A DNA stretch of 8,726 nucleotides from Candidatus Nitrosomarinus sp. (GTDB lineage: Archaea; Thermoproteota; Nitrososphaeria; Nitrososphaerales; Nitrosopumilaceae). Position 1 is the stretch's first letter; each line of letters opens with the position of its first letter. The DNA lies in NCBI GenBank assembly GCA_003702465.1, contig REGF01000031.1, positions 1 through 8,726 on the forward strand, given 5' to 3'. Under the pieces are notes generated by a model. That model worked only from the letters and a program-made list of their open reading frames with translations. It did not search any database and had not been told where the DNA came from. Position numbers and translations under genes: made by a program. Positions 7,262 through 8,726 of the stretch are shown here, in pieces.

Positions 7262-7987
7262 TCACATATACATTCCAGATATTTCTTCCCTGTGCTCTAC
7301 ATATTTTTGAGACAATTCACTAAATTCTGAATGTATTCTTTCTTTTTCTTCTTGTAGATCTGATGTGCTGATTTCCATCTCATAAAATCTATTTAATGCC
7401 TCAATTAGGGTTGCAGCTGCGCCTGAATCTGGCTCTATTTTGTTTGCTTTTGCTAATAATGTTAATCCTTGAATTTTCCTTACTAGACATTCGTTTAAAA
7501 TGCCTCCTGGAATTCCTGTGATGAATCCTTGTGGAATTAAACTAATGTCTTTATCTGCCATTGTTCTGACTAAATCTTCTTCTGCTGCACAATATGCTTT
7601 ATCGTCATGTTCTGTACTTGCAACTCCATCTAAAATGACTATTTCTTGTGAACCCTTTTTTTCCGCCCAATCTAAAATTGATGATACTAGTGAATACACT
7701 CCTTCCATTCTTAATGTTATTTCACAAAGTATTGCACAAATTGTTCCATCTTCATTTGCATAGAATCTGAACGGATGGCGTAATCTACCTCTCATAAAAA
7801 CTGTTGATGGTGGAAGATATTTTGATCTCATAAATGCAATTTCTGTCATTTTTAATTCTGTAATTATGTGATTGATTGCTAATGGGCCTACAAGACCTGC
7901 ACCTACAAACCCTGCAAAAATTATTGGACTGTTTAATTCCGTTTTTTTAATTTCAAATACTTCTGCTTCTGGAAATTCTTTTTGCAC
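7262..7987 (-). CDS. PAC2-family proteasome assembly chaperone-like protein with a C-terminal HbYX-type end
   Basis: This 241-residue protein belongs to the PAC2 family, whose archaeal members (PbaA/PbaB) are homologous to eukaryotic proteasome-assembly chaperones and associate with the 20S proteasome. The Rossmann-like core spans about 15-205: IIFAGFVGAGLVGPLAINHI (22-41), VILDGVAS (117-124) and GFITGIPGGILNECL (154-168), where the Gly-rich turn is typical. A charged helix or coiled coil follows (about 205-236). The last three residues are M239-Y240-M241, which fits the hydrophobic-Tyr-any HbYX motif used to dock into proteasome alpha-ring pockets and, for some factors, open the gate. The start is GTG 7987: no in-frame ATG lies between it and the stop codon that ends the regulator gene, 21 bases upstream. 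It is probably co-transcribed with that regulator. Activator versus assembly role is undecided. Confidence 0.88.
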   Translation of the reverse strand: MQKEFPEAEVFEIKKTELNSPIIFAGFVGAGLVGPLAINHIITELKMTEIAFMRSKYLPPSTVFMRGRLRHPFRFYANEDGTICAILCEITLRMEGVYSLVSSILDWAEKKGSQEIVILDGVASTEHDDKAYCAAEEDLVRTMADKDISLIPQGFITGIPGGILNECLVRKIQGLTLLAKANKIEPDSGAAATLIEALNRFYEMEISTSDLQEEKERIHSEFSELSQKYVEHREEISGMYM

Positions 7988-8008
7988 AATTTCAACGATA
8001 TGCTCTAT

Positions 8009-8353
8009 CTAATTACTTTTTTGCATGAATAGGTTTAACATCATTCTTCCCTTATCTGTAATTGTATAGATTACATTTGGTCCAATTGTTTCTTTTTCTA
8101 TGAAGTTATAGTTTACACAAAGGTGTAGATAATTCAAAAATGATTTTTTCATTCTAATTTTTGATTTTGAATATAGATGTGAAAATGTCATTGGATTTCC
8201 TTTGAGTTGATATAACAACTTTAACAAAGATAACGTGCTGAAATCTTTGGTTCTTGCTTTTACTGCATCTAGAATTTGTTCTTCTCTTTCTATGATGAAG
8301 TCTTCAAATTGATCTGCCACTTCTACTGGGACATAAGTGAGTCTTGCTTTCAT
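8009..8353 (-). CDS. Small winged helix-turn-helix transcriptional regulator
   Basis: This 114-residue protein has the architecture of a short archaeal winged-helix regulator. An acidic amphipathic N-terminal helix (about 10-34) probably contributes to dimerisation. Helices at about 40-51, 56-62 and 66-82 follow; the third, KIRMKKSFLNYLHLCVNYNF, is positively charged and is the likely recognition helix. The wing is FIEKETIGPNVIYTITDKG (84-102), with the ITDKGRMML signature common to these proteins, and a last helix closes the fold. No ligand-binding domain or Cys cluster is present, so the effector is unknown. The ATG is preceded by a possible TATA box and by a palindrome straddling the expected transcription start, suggesting autoregulation. 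The PAC2 gene follows after 21 bases. The target genes are not shown by the sequence. Confidence 0.82.
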   Translation of the reverse strand: MKARLTYVPVEVADQFEDFIIEREEQILDAVKARTKDFSTLSLLKLLYQLKGNPMTFSHLYSKSKIRMKKSFLNYLHLCVNYNFIEKETIGPNVIYTITDKGRMMLNLFMQKSN

Positions 8354-8363
8354 TATACTGTAT

Positions 8364-8379
8364 GGTACGGTACATTACC
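8364..8379. promoter_or_regulatory. Palindromic candidate operator in the winged-helix regulator promoter
   Basis: The sequence GGTACGGTACATTACC has GGTA and TACC arms at its ends and contains the 9-base palindrome GTAC-G-GTAC (8365-8373). It lies between the candidate TATA box (8379-8386) and the ATG at 8353, covering the expected transcription start. A factor bound here would block initiation, the usual position for archaeal autorepression. Binding by the adjacent regulator is an inference. Confidence 0.4.
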
Positions 8380-8386
8380 TTATTAG
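8379..8386 (-). promoter_or_regulatory. Candidate TATA box for the regulator-PAC2 unit
   Basis: On the minus strand CTAATAAG is centred about 30 bases before the regulator ATG, which would give a leader of only about four bases. It abuts the palindrome. The match is modest. Confidence 0.3.
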
Positions 8387-8406
8387 TCTTTGACTTATCT
8401 ATTTTT

Positions 8407-8428
8407 TACCCATCTGGGTAGTTTTTTT
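8407..8428 (+). terminator. Hairpin followed by a T run, terminator-like on the plus strand
   Basis: TACCCATCTGGGTA (8407-8420) is a near-perfect palindrome: TACCC pairs with GGGTA around a four-base ATCT loop. It is followed by G and seven T (8422-8428) and preceded by six T. On the plus strand this looks like an intrinsic terminator, and T runs do terminate archaeal RNA polymerase. No plus-strand gene is upstream of it, so it could instead end a short non-coding RNA, stop antisense transcription, or be a protein-binding site. Confidence 0.4.
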
Positions 8429-8475
8429 ACACCTATTTTGGCTATTTTTGGGATTTTACTTGCTAAAATTAGGAG

Positions 8476-8536
8476 TATTTTCACAAATTTTTAACATATT
8501 TTGAACTTAACTTGAATTGGTACATTTGTGAAAATA
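8476..8536. repeat. Perfect 13-base inverted repeat upstream of the Ca2+/Na+ antiporter gene
   Basis: TATTTTCACAAAT at 8476-8488 is the exact reverse complement of ATTTGTGAAAATA at 8524-8536, with a 35-base spacer; the match stops on both sides. The arm centres are 48 bases apart. The right arm ends about 14 bases before the candidate TATA box of the antiporter gene, where an activator or a looping regulator could bind. The spacer also contains TTGAA twice, 11 bases apart (8501 and 8512). Confidence 0.75.
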
Positions 8537-8550
8537 TAGTGAATCATCTC

Positions 8551-8558
8551 CTTTAAAC
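8551..8558 (+). promoter_or_regulatory. Candidate TATA box of the Ca2+/Na+ antiporter gene
   Basis: CTTTAAAC is centred about 26 bases before the GTG start at 8581, the spacing for a leaderless archaeal transcript. No Shine-Dalgarno precedes the GTG, which agrees with leaderless initiation. Confidence 0.45.
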
Positions 8559-8580
8559 AACCATGGTGTAAAATTTCGTT

Positions 8581-8726
8581 GTGGAAGTCATACTTAGTGC
8601 TGCATTACTTGTAATTGGATTAGTGATGCTATGTTTTGGTGGAAATTGGTTAGTTAGTGGCGGTGTAGGTATTGCCAAAAAATTTCGTATAAGTAATCTT
8701 GTAATTGGTATGACCATTGTAGCTTA
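8581..8726 (+). CDS. N-terminus of a CaCA-family Ca2+/Na+ antiporter (YrbG-like), truncated by the window end
   Basis: The frame is open from GTG 8581 to the last base, giving 48 codons before the window ends. The start of the product reads EVILSAALLVIGLVMLCFGG, a first transmembrane helix, followed by NWLVSGGVGIAKKFRIS and NLVIGMTIVA. The pattern G-x-WLV-x-G, a Gly/Ala-rich re-entry, a basic turn and LVIG-x-T-x-VA is the typical N-terminus of YrbG/CaCA exchangers, which swap Ca2+ for Na+ (or K+) across the cytoplasmic membrane. The ion-binding alpha-repeats with their acidic residues lie beyond the window. GTG is chosen because an in-frame TAA is at 8569-8571, no earlier ATG is usable, and the next in-frame ATG (8626) would cut into the first helix. 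It is divergent from the winged-helix regulator. Confidence 0.8.
   Translation, partial: MEVILSAALLVIGLVMLCFGGNWLVSGGVGIAKKFRISNLVIGMTIVA

Larger units (their letters stand above)
8354..8580. other. Divergent intergenic region between the regulator and the Ca2+/Na+ antiporter genes
   Basis: These 227 bases contain no open reading frame worth calling. From left to right they hold a palindrome and TATA-like box in front of the regulator gene, a CCCATCTGGG hairpin followed by seven T, and three CTATTTT units (from 8399, 8433 and 8442). A perfect 13-base inverted repeat with a 35-base spacer comes next, then a TATA-like box 26 bases before the antiporter GTG. The two genes are divergent, so all regulation of both must be here. 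The number of symmetric elements is high for this window. Confidence 0.7.

Noticed and set aside
7500..7763. Plus-strand open frame of 87 codons inside the PAC2 gene
   Set aside because: It is antisense to the conserved PAC2 core; composition and position indicate a shadow frame.
8476..8536. The 13-base inverted repeat as terminal repeats of a mobile element
   Set aside because: Only 35 bases lie between the arms, there is no transposase, no flanking target duplication was visible, and the position upstream of a promoter fits a regulatory role better.
8563..8571. ATG just upstream of the Ca2+/Na+ antiporter as its start codon
   Set aside because: It reads ATG GTG TAA and stops at once. The TAA is also in frame with the antiporter, so translation must begin downstream at GTG 8581.

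Overview
The window is AT-rich (clearly under 40% G+C by eye) and has an archaeal gene set: a class I lysyl-tRNA synthetase, a stand-alone Elp3, a PAC2-family proteasome-assembly protein, a small winged-helix regulator, and several start codons with a TATA-like box about 26 bases upstream, as expected for leaderless archaeal mRNAs. The gene content and base composition best fit a marine ammonia-oxidising thaumarchaeon (Nitrosopumilus-like). That placement is an inference from composition and gene repertoire, not from a marker gene.

Layout. Positions 1-105 hold the last 34 codons of an unidentified plus-strand gene with a Lys/Gln-rich tail. A plus-strand FMN-binding split-barrel protein follows (198-644). 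The next eight genes are all on the minus strand and are transcribed right to left: winged-helix regulator (8353-8009), PAC2 protein (7987-7262), purM (7213-6191), a CPA2-type cation/proton antiporter (6116-4866), elp3 (4836-3250), class I LysRS (3240-1648), a 66-residue two-helix membrane protein (1645-1445) and a long coiled-coil protein (1407-646). The window ends in the start of a plus-strand CaCA-family (YrbG-like) Ca2+/Na+ antiporter (8581 onward). It is divergent from the regulator across a 227-base intergenic region, which is the part richest in unexplained structure.

How the genes fit together. Elp3, LysRS, the small membrane protein and the coiled-coil protein are closely spaced (gaps of 9, 2 and 37 bases) and are probably co-transcribed. 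The first two share a substrate, because Elp3 modifies wobble U34, which occurs in tRNA-Lys(UUU). The winged-helix regulator and PAC2 protein are 21 bases apart and probably form a two-gene unit. The PAC2 protein ends in Met-Tyr-Met, which fits the HbYX proteasome-docking motif. purM and the antiporter each have a plausible promoter of their own.

I found no tRNA, rRNA, CRISPR array, insertion sequence or obvious defence system. The least explained items are a perfect 13-base inverted repeat upstream of the Ca2+/Na+ antiporter, a hairpin followed by a T run in the same intergenic region, a palindrome in the regulator's promoter, and the membrane/coiled-coil gene pair downstream of LysRS.
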